This document shows positions 25,006-32,220 of a DNA stretch of 37,667 bases, one piece after another. Source of the stretch: Bryobacterales bacterium. Lineage in GTDB: Bacteria > Acidobacteriota > Terriglobia > Bryobacterales > UBA6623. The stretch spans positions 1 through 37,667 of the forward strand of contig JAPPLB010000166.1 in NCBI GenBank assembly GCA_028819575.1, written 5' to 3'. Position 1 is the first letter of the stretch. Every line of letters begins with the position of its first letter. Position numbers and translations under genes: made by a program. A model generated the notes under the pieces. That model was given only the letters and a program-made list of their open reading frames with translations, ran no database searches and was not told the origin of the DNA.

Positions 25006-25135
25006 CCTCAGAAACTCAGCCCGGTGCGCACGTAACGGAAAGGGAATGAACGTAGCCCGGACCCTAGGCCTATCAGCAGAGAGAAGCTGATACAATCGAT
25101 CAAAAAACAAACCCGAGGGAGAGTGTTTCGGCCCC

Positions 25136-25300
25136 ATGGAAGACGCGAAGACTGCTACGGAAACACATCAACCTACAGCGCAGGACCATCCGGACGCGGC
25201 CTCTTATTGCCCATGCTGTTCCAAGCGCCTTACCGAGCGCCGGTGCAAATTATTGTGTGAGACCTGCGGCTACTTCATGAGCTGCGCGGACTTTTATTAG
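25136..25300 (+). CDS. 54-aa zinc-ribbon-like mini-protein
   Basis: The ATG at 25136 begins a 54-codon frame ending in TAG at 25300. The first 23 residues are polar (MEDAKTATETHQPTAQDHPD). The rest holds cysteines at 25, 27, 28, 37, 41, 44 and 50 in YCPCCSKRLTERRCKLLCET and CGYFMSCADFY, a treble-clef or zinc-ribbon pattern. The ending 'CGYFxSCxDFY' is familiar from small Acidobacteriota/Solibacter-type proteins, though its function is not known. GAGGGAGAG lies about 12 nt upstream, and TACAAT at 25091-25096 could be its -10. It is divergent from E1 alpha and convergent with the PDZ gene, 18 nt away. The codon pattern and motif make chance unlikely. Confidence 0.75.
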   Translation: MEDAKTATETHQPTAQDHPDAASYCPCCSKRLTERRCKLLCETCGYFMSCADFY

Positions 25301-25318
25301 TGACTCACCGTCCGCCGG

Positions 25319-26233
25319 CTAGAGCCGTCGCGTTTGCACCGCCCGTCCTCGCCGCCAAGCAGGCTGCCACCACCGGCCACCCGCTCGCGAGGCTTCAATC
25401 CGGAGCGTTTTCCTGGACCGGTCGCGCATCACCTCGATCGAGACGTCTTCTTCATCAGCGGATCGGATCGCGCTGTGCACCTGGCGAGGCGTTCTCACGG
25501 ATTCCCCGTCCACCGCGATGATCACGTCACCCGCTTGCAGCTCAGCACGGTCCGCCGGTGAATTCGAGGCTACCGAGCAGACCAGCGCTCCCTCTTCCAC
25601 TCCGAAGTACTCGCCAAGCTGACCCTTGACGGCCTCGAGCTGCGCTCCCAGGACCCTCGTTCGCATGACCATCTGAGGCACCTGGACATGGATGTCCAAG
25701 TCCGGCATCGAGATGAAAGCTTGACCTCGGCAGTTCTGTTCATCCTCATCCTCACAGTTCTTCAGCAGCGGCTTGACCACCACGGCGGTCGTCGGACGCT
25801 TTCCGATTCTTATCTCCAGTGCCTGCTCGGAGCCGTCCCGCCAAACGACGACCGCCACCTCACGGCCGACCGGCGTCTCTCGAACCAGCCGCATGAAGTG
25901 CTCGACTCCCGCCACCTTCTCATTCCGGAACGCCAGGATCACATCCCCTTCGACAATGCCGCCCTGATCGGCCGGGCTGCGCTCCGCCACACTGGTGATC
26001 TCGACACCGGACGGGGCGGGCATGTTCAACTCGCCGGCCCTGTCTTCGTCCACCTCGATCAGATGGACACCGAGATAGCTGCCCCCCTTCCCGAACTGCG
26101 CGGCATAGACTCCGACCCCCGACCCATACGAGCCGTAGCCGGGAAACGGCCGGGCGGGGTCGATCACCACTTGCGCGGACGCCGCCACCCAGGCAACCAG
26201 GCATCCGAGACTCAAGCGACTCAACTGTGTCAT
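25319..26233 (-). CDS. Exported protein with two PDZ domains
   Basis: The 304-aa product has a Sec signal peptide (MTQLSRLSLGCLVAWVAASA). PDZ1 (about 55-145) contains YLGVHLIEVD, GVEITSVAERSPADQGGIVE and GDVILAFRNEKVAGV. PDZ2 (about 205-285) contains LGEYFGVEEGALVCSVASNS, PADRAELQAGDVIIAVDGES and V, the classic ligand-groove pattern. No serine-protease domain is attached, so it is not a full DegP/HtrA. It probably binds C-terminal peptides of envelope proteins in the periplasm. AAGGAGAG 5 nt before ATG 26233 supports the start. It is the last gene of a sigma / anti-sigma / DUF4097 operon, 25 nt after the DUF4097 gene, which suggests an envelope-stress role (inference). Confidence 0.87.
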   Translation of the reverse strand: MTQLSRLSLGCLVAWVAASAQVVIDPARPFPGYGSYGSGVGVYAAQFGKGGSYLGVHLIEVDEDRAGELNMPAPSGVEITSVAERSPADQGGIVEGDVILAFRNEKVAGVEHFMRLVRETPVGREVAVVVWRDGSEQALEIRIGKRPTTAVVVKPLLKNCEDEDEQNCRGQAFISMPDLDIHVQVPQMVMRTRVLGAQLEAVKGQLGEYFGVEEGALVCSVASNSPADRAELQAGDVIIAVDGESVRTPRQVHSAIRSADEEDVSIEVMRDRSRKTLRIEASRAGGRWWQPAWRRGRAVQTRRL

Positions 26234-26258
26234 GGCTTCTCTCCTTCAGAAGGTTTCT

Positions 26259-27437
26259 CTATTCCAGCCGGTGGATCTTGATGTGACCGGCCGTGTTCAG
26301 GATGCGGAGGACCGGCCCTCCGCCGTTCAGAGCACCCTCCGCCGTAATCGAGCTGGGGCCGAAACGTTCCCGGTCCAGCCGGACGCGGATCGCCTCGAAA
26401 TCGCTCTGGATGCGGCGGTCGTTGTTGGTCAATTCGACGATAGCCTCGATCGTGACTTTGAGATCCGCCGGCAGCCACACGTCGATGCTGCCCACATTCG
26501 TCTCCAGAACGGAATCCTGAAGCAGACCGCCGCGCAGGAAGTAAGCCTGGATGCTTCCGGTAGCGTTGGAGGCCGTGACCGCGCCCGCGACATCACGCAG
26601 ATAGATTTTGCCGCCGGCGGTCTCGGCGCGGACTCCATGCGGCGCCGAGAGGATGTTCACTGACCCCCCGGCGGTCTCGGCGCGGACACGGCCGGCCACG
26701 TCGGTCACATTGATCGAACCGCCCGAGGTCTCGGCAACGAGACTGCGACCGACTTTCTCCGCCGTGATGCTCCCTCCGGCGGTTTCCGTCCGCAGGGTAC
26801 CGGCAACGTTGCGAGCCGTGATCGATCCGCCGCTTGTTGTGAGCGTGGCGTCCGCGCCGGCCCCATCGAGCGAGATCGCTCCGCCGGCGGTGTCACACAA
26901 AATCTCCCCCCCGATCGCGCGCAGCGTGATATTGCCTCCCGCCGTGTCGGCGCGCACCGAGCGGCCGATATCTTCGATGAGGATCGCCCCTCCTTGCGTA
27001 CTGGCATTGAGCCGGCCCTCCAGCCCTTGCGCCGTGAGCGAGCCGCCCTCCGAGTCAATCGTAGTGTGATGGGTGCGTCGAGGGGCTGACACGGCGAGAG
27101 AAGCCGAGAATCCGCAACGCCCGCAGCGAGGGCTTTGCAGAGAAATCACGGTCGTTCCGTTCTGCAGCGAGGCCGTCAGAGGCGCATCCTCGAACCATCG
27201 CTCTGCTTCCCGCTGAGTGTCGGCGCGCACTCTCCGCGTGACCTTGAACCGGACATCGTTCCCCGTGTCTCCCGTGATGGACACCGGACCAACCGATGCA
27301 ACACGCAGCCTCGTACCGGCCGGTATGGCGCCTTCCTTCTCCTCGATCCAAAAACGGCCTTCCTTCCGGATGACGCCCGCAGCCGGCAGCACAAGCCCCA
27401 AAACCAGCAGTCCGGCCGTCCAGTTGACGAGTCTCAT
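26259..27437 (-). CDS. DUF4097-type beta-helix repeat protein, exported
   Basis: The 392-aa product has a signal peptide (MRLVNWTAGLLVLGLVLPAA) followed by a right-handed parallel beta-solenoid domain. From about residue 115 to 300 nearly identical ~20-residue coils repeat, with cores such as RADTAGGNITLRAIGG, LRTETAGGSITAEKVG and VRAETAGGSVNILSAP. This matches DUF4097 proteins, whose role is unknown but which are often encoded beside anti-sigma factors. The second ATG (27437) is preferred to the one at 27443, because GGAGG directly abuts the first and lies 6 nt from the second. It is 26 nt after the anti-sigma gene. The repeats are in protein and DNA but are not exact enough for a CRISPR or satellite. 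Confidence 0.86.
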   Translation of the reverse strand: MRLVNWTAGLLVLGLVLPAAGVIRKEGRFWIEEKEGAIPAGTRLRVASVGPVSITGDTGNDVRFKVTRRVRADTQREAERWFEDAPLTASLQNGTTVISLQSPRCGRCGFSASLAVSAPRRTHHTTIDSEGGSLTAQGLEGRLNASTQGGAILIEDIGRSVRADTAGGNITLRAIGGEILCDTAGGAISLDGAGADATLTTSGGSITARNVAGTLRTETAGGSITAEKVGRSLVAETSGGSINVTDVAGRVRAETAGGSVNILSAPHGVRAETAGGKIYLRDVAGAVTASNATGSIQAYFLRGGLLQDSVLETNVGSIDVWLPADLKVTIEAIVELTNNDRRIQSDFEAIRVRLDRERFGPSSITAEGALNGGGPVLRILNTAGHIKIHRLE

Positions 27438-27463
27438 GTTCATCCTCCGTCGGTTTCCATCAT

Positions 27464-28420
27464 CTAGAAACGGTCAACCGAGGCGTTCAAGTCCTGCAGC
27501 ACCCGTCTCGACCGCAACCGGACATATTCATGGCCTTCGGTCTCGACAAGCTCTTGCAGCACGCCAACCAACTTGCGGTCGGGCTGCTCAGTGAGCAAAT
27601 CGATGGCGTAGACGCGCATGCCGGAATTCGGATCGCGGCGGAGAACGTCGATCAGGGCACGTCGGACCTCCGGGTCGTCTTTTTGCCGTCTCAACGCCTC
27701 GAGCGCTTTCAGCCTTACCCCCGGATTACGGTCCCTGACCATCGAATGCAACAACGTCCGGCGCACATCGAGCTCGTCGACCCGTCCGGTCAGGATGTCC
27801 AGCGAGTCAAGCCGGGCGCTGGAGTTCGGGGAGTTGCGGGCCGTCGAAAGGAGCAAGTCGTGGATTTGGGGGTCGTGCGGATGTCCAGCGAACCTGCGCC
27901 GGCTCACCTCCTCCACGACGATCTCGACCCGGTTCCGACGAGGGTCGAGAGCGATCGACTCGATGCCGGAGACCAGAGGTTCGGATGGGAACGAAGTCAT
28001 CGGCCCCTGCAACGACAGCTCTTCAACATCTGTAAACAGCCCCGAGTAATCAGAAGTCGTGGCACGACCAACGACGAAAGCCAACGCAAGCGATGCGACG
28101 ACCCAAGCCGGCCGCCAAGCGAATGGGTTCTCGGTCTCTCCGGAAAACCACCGTGAGAATCGGGTCCAAACCGTAGCCGGTTCCGGCGCCGTCCGATAGA
28201 CCTCGCGCATCAAATCATGGCGGCACTCGGCCACCAACGCGTGCGACGGCTCCGCCGAGGGCAGCTCGCTCATCGCGGCGAAGAACTCCCGTTCCTCTGC
28301 GAGAGCCCGGGAACAGGCGCCGCACGATTCGACGTGCGCCTCGAGCGCTTCCGTTTCGACTGAGCCAAGTTCATCGTAGAGATAGAGGCTGATTCGTGAT
28401 TGGATGGATTCGCAGCTCAT
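27464..28420 (-). CDS. Zinc-finger anti-sigma factor with C-terminal HEAT repeats
   Basis: The 318-aa product has an N-terminal ZAS domain, MSCESIQSRISLYLYDELGS followed by H29-x3-C33-x2-C36 in HVESCGACS, which binds zinc and clamps the cognate sigma factor. A membrane helix follows around 105-122 (AWVVASLALAFVVGRATT). The periplasmic part from about 180 consists of HEAT-like helix pairs: DVRRTLLHSMVRDRNPGVRL, KALEALRRQKDDPEVRRALI, DVLRRDPNSGMRVYAIDLLT. This extra-cytoplasmic HEAT tail could sense an envelope partner. The ATG overlaps the sigma stop as ATGA. HEAT-fused anti-sigma factors of this form occur in Acidobacteriota, but the signal is unknown. Confidence 0.87.
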   Translation of the reverse strand: MSCESIQSRISLYLYDELGSVETEALEAHVESCGACSRALAEEREFFAAMSELPSAEPSHALVAECRHDLMREVYRTAPEPATVWTRFSRWFSGETENPFAWRPAWVVASLALAFVVGRATTSDYSGLFTDVEELSLQGPMTSFPSEPLVSGIESIALDPRRNRVEIVVEEVSRRRFAGHPHDPQIHDLLLSTARNSPNSSARLDSLDILTGRVDELDVRRTLLHSMVRDRNPGVRLKALEALRRQKDDPEVRRALIDVLRRDPNSGMRVYAIDLLTEQPDRKLVGVLQELVETEGHEYVRLRSRRVLQDLNASVDRF

Positions 28421-29046
28421 CGTGACATGTCCTTCAATGCCGCCCTCAGTTTCCGGTGCGCCCGGAAAAGGCAGTTCTTCGCGGCTTCCTCACTGATCGC
28501 AAGCCGGTCGCCGATCACCCGCAGCCGCAGACCTTCGTAGTGCTTCAGCTCGAAGACCATGCGCTCCTTCGGCGTCAACAGTTCGAGCGCCTTGGCGATG
28601 CGTCCGGCGGTATCGCGGCAGGCGAGGATGCTGTCCGGATTGCTTGAAGCCCTCTCGTCAGACACCGTATCGAGCGGACCGAGGCCTTCGGCGCTCGTCT
28701 CTGCAGCCGTCCATCGGTCCCTGTGCGCTCTCTTGCGGCGCAGGAAGTCGAGACAGACATTCGTGGCAACCCGATAGAGCCAGGTATGGAAGCTGCACTG
28801 AAACCGGAAGCTGTTCAGACTACGATAGGTCCGCAGGAAAATCTCCTGGTAAGCGTCGCGGGCGTCTTCTTCGGACCGCAGCAGATGGAGCGCCACCCTC
28901 AGCACGCTACGGTCGTAGCGTCGAACAAGCTGCTCGAAGGCATCGTGGTCCTGCCGCTGGGCAGCCCGGATCAGAGTCTTCTCGCTGAGCGCTTCGGGCC
29001 ACGCCTGGTTCGCCACGCTGACTGTTTCCACTCTGGCTGCCTGCAA
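28417..29046 (-). CDS. ECF-type RNA polymerase sigma factor with cognate anti-sigma
   Basis: The 209-aa product has sigma2 at about 35-100 (DHDAFEQLVRRYDRSVLRVA, RSEEDARDAYQEIFLRTYRS, FHTWLYRVATNVCLDFLRRK) and sigma4 at about 150-205 (ALELLTPKERMVFELKHYEG, LRLRVIGDRLAISEEAAKNC, LFRAHRKLRAAL). It directs transcription when its ZAS partner (next gene, ATGA overlap) releases it. The start is uncertain: 29046 is TTG without a ribosome site, while in-frame GTG codons at residues 6 and 11 lie behind weak purine runs. It lies 285 nt past the S9 peptidase gene. The operon continues with DUF4097 and PDZ genes. Confidence 0.88.
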   Translation of the reverse strand: MQAARVETVSVANQAWPEALSEKTLIRAAQRQDHDAFEQLVRRYDRSVLRVALHLLRSEEDARDAYQEIFLRTYRSLNSFRFQCSFHTWLYRVATNVCLDFLRRKRAHRDRWTAAETSAEGLGPLDTVSDERASSNPDSILACRDTAGRIAKALELLTPKERMVFELKHYEGLRLRVIGDRLAISEEAAKNCLFRAHRKLRAALKDMSR

Positions 29047-29126
29047 TAACCATTAGACGCGTTCGGAAGGAAAAAGTTAGGAGCTCAACGGGCTACCTTG
29101 CCACTGCCCGATGGTGGCGGACAGGT

Positions 29127-29144
29127 GAGAAAGGGTCCTTTCTC
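29127..29144. promoter_or_regulatory. 8-bp perfect palindrome upstream of the second ECF sigma gene
   Basis: GAGAAAGG (29127-29134) and CCTTTCTC (29137-29144) are separated by GT only. The 2-nt loop fits a protein-binding operator better than an RNA hairpin. The palindrome lies about 80 nt upstream of the sigma start, between it and the S9 peptidase stop. Confidence 0.4.
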
Positions 29145-29179
29145 GCCAGGGCGGATCTCGACGCGGCCGGTGCGAACCC

Positions 29180-29320
29180 GCCCGTCGGATTGTCCAAGCT
29201 GGTGATGATCACCGCGTATCCGCTGTGCCGCACTCGATCCGTTCGCGTCAGCGCACCCGGAATGCGGTCAGCGGTGTTGCGCGGACGGCGACGGGCTACC
29301 GTTTTCAGCTTGATCTCCGT
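29180..29320 (-). pseudogene. Possible remnant of an M28-type peptidase coding region
   Basis: On the minus strand, in a frame that begins after the S9 stop (29331), the sequence reads TEIKLKTVARRRPRNTADRI, then PGALTRTDRVRHSGYAVIIT, SLDNPTGG. This weakly resembles the M28 metallopeptidase stretch 'RNTANVI-G----EYVVITAHLDHLG', but the metal-binding histidines are lost. There is no start codon or intact domain. The similarity is from memory and may be chance. Confidence 0.22.
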
Positions 29321-29330
29321 CCGTGCTCGG

Positions 29331-31325
29331 CTACCTCCGGCCGGGCCGCAAGTGCTCTTCGACCCACTCCATGTGCCTATTGGCCAAATCCAGCACGAAT
29401 TTCGGTTCGCGGGGACCGTGGGGGGTGCGCGGGTAGACGACCATCCTGGCCTTCACGCCGCGGCGGTGCAGAGCGTTGTAATACTCGTACCCCTGCGAGA
29501 TCGGCACCCGAACGTCCTGTTCGCCATGAAGCACGAGAGTCGGCGTGTTGACGTTCTGCACGTAGCTCATCGGCGAGTGCCTGCGATAGGCCTCGAAGTT
29601 CTCCCAAGGCTCGCCGTTGAAGTAACTCGGCAGGAAGTCAAGGATGTCGGAGGTGCCGGCGAAGCTCCAGAGGTTCGTTACGGCTGCTCCGACGCAGGCT
29701 GCCTTGAAGCGATCTGTCTGGCCGATCACCCAACTCGTCATGAACCCGCCGTAGCTCCAACCCATGACCGCCATACGGTCCGGGTCGACGACGCCCATCT
29801 CGATGACGTGATCGACGCCCGACATGATGTCTTCGTAGTCGCCGCCGCCCCAGTCTTCGGAGTTGGCCTTGCGGAACTCCAATCCATAGCCCGAGGAGCC
29901 GCGCGGATTCGGCCGCAGGACGGCGTAGCCATCCACCGCAAAAGAAGCGAGCGGGTAGCGGCTGCGCGCGCCGATAAATGTCTCGGTGAACACGCCCAAA
30001 GGCCCGCCGTGAATCACCAGAACGAGAGGTGCCCGTTTGCCTTCCCGGTAACCCAGCGGATACGTCAACAGGCCCTCGATCCCGCGGCCGTCTTTCGACT
30101 TCCAGCGAATGACCTCGGTGCGGGCGAAAGCGCGTGAACGCAACGAGGAATGGACATCGCTTGCTTGCGACGCCTTCCCCCCCACGGCAAGCACATAGGC
30201 CTCGACAGCTTGACCGGAGCTTTCAACGGCGGCTCCGATGTGCGTGCCCGCGGCATTGAGCCGGGCGCCCCGGCCATAGAAAGAAAGCGTGCCGTGCTCA
30301 GGGAATCCGAGTTCCCGCGGTTCGCCGTCGAAGGTGAGCGCAACCAGCACATTACGAGTTCCCCGAGTCTCGGTAAAGAACACACGATCCGAATCCGAGC
30401 CAAACCCGAGAAGATTCGAGCCGCGCCCGAACTCGTCTTGGGTCAAAGCGAGAGTGCGGTCTTGGCCGGATGAGAGGTCCTTGACGACCAGGCGCCCGTC
30501 ACTGGCCCAGTTTCTGGGCACGCTGCTTCGAACGAAGGCAAGCAGCTTGCCGTCGGGGGAGTATTTCGGAGAGCGTTCCGACAGGGCGCCAGCGGCGAGC
30601 TTCCGCACAGCCCCTCCTTCGATCTCGACTTCGGAGACGTCCGCTTGCAGCCAGTAATCGGGCTCGTTACGCGGCCAATGCTCGAAGACGATCCGCGCCG
30701 AGTCGGGCGACCACTCGAGGGCAGCAACGTGATTGTCTGCGGCCAGGATCTCGCGAGGCGCTTGCCCTTTCTTTTCGGGATCGGCGCTGACCATCCAGAG
30801 CCCATGGTTGCCAGACTTTTCGCCGACGATCCTGAAGTCAAGCTTTTGCTTCTCGGCTTTCTCGGTCTCGCGGTCTCTCCCGCGTCCACTGAAGGCGAGC
30901 CAGCGGCCATCAGGCGAGACGCGGAATCCCCCGATGGAGCCGTCCCAGTCCGTGAGCCGCTCGGCCTCGCCGCCGGCGACGGGAATGCGCCATAGATTCA
31001 CACTCCCCGAGCGGCTGGACCGAAAGTAGACGAACCGATGGTCCGGGGAGAACGCCGGAGAATCGGCGCTCTTTTCACCCGCCGTCAGCGGGAAACCCCG
31101 CGAGCCATCGCGGCGGGCGAGATGAATCTGTGTCACCATCTCACTCTTCTCTGCCTCCATCACGGCTTGCGTCCGCGTGAAGGCGACCCAACTTCCGTCG
31201 GGCGACGGCACGACCTCGCCGATCGTGTCGACGGACATGGCGTCTTGAGGAGTCCATGAACTGATGGCCTGACCCCACGAGAGCGAGAGATGTAGGAGAA
31301 CAAGAAGCAAGAGCCGGGTGAGCAT
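29331..31325 (-). CDS. S9 family serine peptidase (prolyl oligopeptidase type)
   Basis: This 664-aa exported enzyme starts with a Sec signal MLTRLLLLVLLHLSLSWGQA. A WD40/PD40-like beta-propeller runs to about 400, with coils such as PSPDGSWVAFT, AFSPDHRFVYFRSS and YSPDGKLLAFVRS. The alpha/beta-hydrolase catalytic domain carries the triad S524 in GWSYGG, D604 in HGEQDVRVP and H636 in PRTPHGP, with oxyanion motifs HGGPLG and NPRGSSGYG before it. It cleaves short peptides after or near proline, or acts as an acylaminoacyl-peptidase, in the periplasm or outside. It lies 67 nt after cysQ on the same strand. Length is normal for the family. Confidence 0.93.
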   Translation of the reverse strand: MLTRLLLLVLLHLSLSWGQAISSWTPQDAMSVDTIGEVVPSPDGSWVAFTRTQAVMEAEKSEMVTQIHLARRDGSRGFPLTAGEKSADSPAFSPDHRFVYFRSSRSGSVNLWRIPVAGGEAERLTDWDGSIGGFRVSPDGRWLAFSGRGRDRETEKAEKQKLDFRIVGEKSGNHGLWMVSADPEKKGQAPREILAADNHVAALEWSPDSARIVFEHWPRNEPDYWLQADVSEVEIEGGAVRKLAAGALSERSPKYSPDGKLLAFVRSSVPRNWASDGRLVVKDLSSGQDRTLALTQDEFGRGSNLLGFGSDSDRVFFTETRGTRNVLVALTFDGEPRELGFPEHGTLSFYGRGARLNAAGTHIGAAVESSGQAVEAYVLAVGGKASQASDVHSSLRSRAFARTEVIRWKSKDGRGIEGLLTYPLGYREGKRAPLVLVIHGGPLGVFTETFIGARSRYPLASFAVDGYAVLRPNPRGSSGYGLEFRKANSEDWGGGDYEDIMSGVDHVIEMGVVDPDRMAVMGWSYGGFMTSWVIGQTDRFKAACVGAAVTNLWSFAGTSDILDFLPSYFNGEPWENFEAYRRHSPMSYVQNVNTPTLVLHGEQDVRVPISQGYEYYNALHRRGVKARMVVYPRTPHGPREPKFVLDLANRHMEWVEEHLRPGRR

Positions 31326-31392
31326 ATGCTGTATCTTAGAAAATCCCGGCGGAACGCAAACCTGAGGGGCCCATCGGGCCGCAGGTTCGCCG

Positions 31393-32163
31393 TCAGCGGA
31401 CGATAAAACCCGGATTGTGAAGGTCCGGCTTGTTGTAGCGCAGTTCCTCTTCCGACCCCATCCGAATCACTTTGCGGCCGGCGGCGTTGGCAATGGCGTG
31501 GCCGGCGCCGCTGTCCCACTCCATTGTCGGCCCGAATCGCGGGTACAGGTCGGCTACGCCTTCCGCCACAAGGCAGAACTTCAAGGAACTGCCCATCGAC
31601 ATGAATTCGACCCGGCCGTGCCGGGAGCGCTGCTCCTCAAGGAAGACCTCCATCTCAGGCGTCGGATGGAAGCGGCTTCCGGCGATCACGACGCCGTCAC
31701 GTTTCACCACGCGAGGAACAGGAAGGGAGATCCGCACGCCACCCTCCGTCTTCCAAGCGCCCTCGCCGTCAACACCGTGATAGAGCCGGTCCTGCACCGG
31801 CGCATAGATCACGCCCAAAATGGGCCGCTCGTTCTTCACCAGGGCAATATTCACGGTGAACCCACCGTCGCGCTTCACGAAACCCTTGGTGCCGTCCAGG
31901 GGATCGACGAGCCAGAATCGAGTCCATTTCCGCCGGACGTCGTAGGGAACTTGCTCGGTGTTCTCCTCGGAGAGGATCGGGATGTCCGGATAGCGTTCGC
32001 GGAGACGATCGGTAATCACGAGATGAGCACGGAGGTCCGCCTCGGTGATCGGAGAGGCGTCACTCTTCCGCTCGACCTGAAAATCGGTCTCGTAGACTTC
32101 GAGGATGGCTCGTCCGGCCTCGCGGGCGGTTGCGATGAGATAGGGCAGATCCATAACCGGCAT
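31393..32163 (-). CDS. cysQ: 3'(2'),5'-bisphosphate nucleotidase CysQ
   Basis: The 256-aa Mg2+-dependent phosphatase of the inositol-monophosphatase superfamily recycles PAP (from sulfate assimilation) to AMP. Motifs visible: SPITEADLRAH (37-47), ILSEEN (63-68) with the metal-binding glutamate, WLVDPLDGTKGF (84-95, the core D-P-L-D-G-T), VNIALV, and the late FGPTMEWDSGAGHAIANAAG with the W-D-x-A/G-A/G-x2 signature. ATG 32163 or the in-frame ATG 32154 are both possible; AAAGG lies 2 and 11 nt before them. It lies 57 nt after recN. Inositol-phosphate specificity cannot be fully excluded. Confidence 0.9.
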   Translation of the reverse strand: MPVMDLPYLIATAREAGRAILEVYETDFQVERKSDASPITEADLRAHLVITDRLRERYPDIPILSEENTEQVPYDVRRKWTRFWLVDPLDGTKGFVKRDGGFTVNIALVKNERPILGVIYAPVQDRLYHGVDGEGAWKTEGGVRISLPVPRVVKRDGVVIAGSRFHPTPEMEVFLEEQRSRHGRVEFMSMGSSLKFCLVAEGVADLYPRFGPTMEWDSGAGHAIANAAGRKVIRMGSEEELRYNKPDLHNPGFIVR

Positions 32164-32220
32164 GGCCTTTACGGGATTTTCCTTCCGGCCTCACAGGAGG
32201 CGCGGCTCTGCGATCAAGCA

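Noticed and set aside
22934-25090. 718-aa plus-strand open frame opposite the E1 genes
   Set aside because: It is antisense to two clear E1 subunits and shows no domain of its own. High-GC antisense frames are often open.
26600-27060. Repeated DNA resembling a CRISPR or satellite array
   Set aside because: The repeats are coding beta-solenoid coils of the DUF4097 protein and are inexact, with no spacer pattern.
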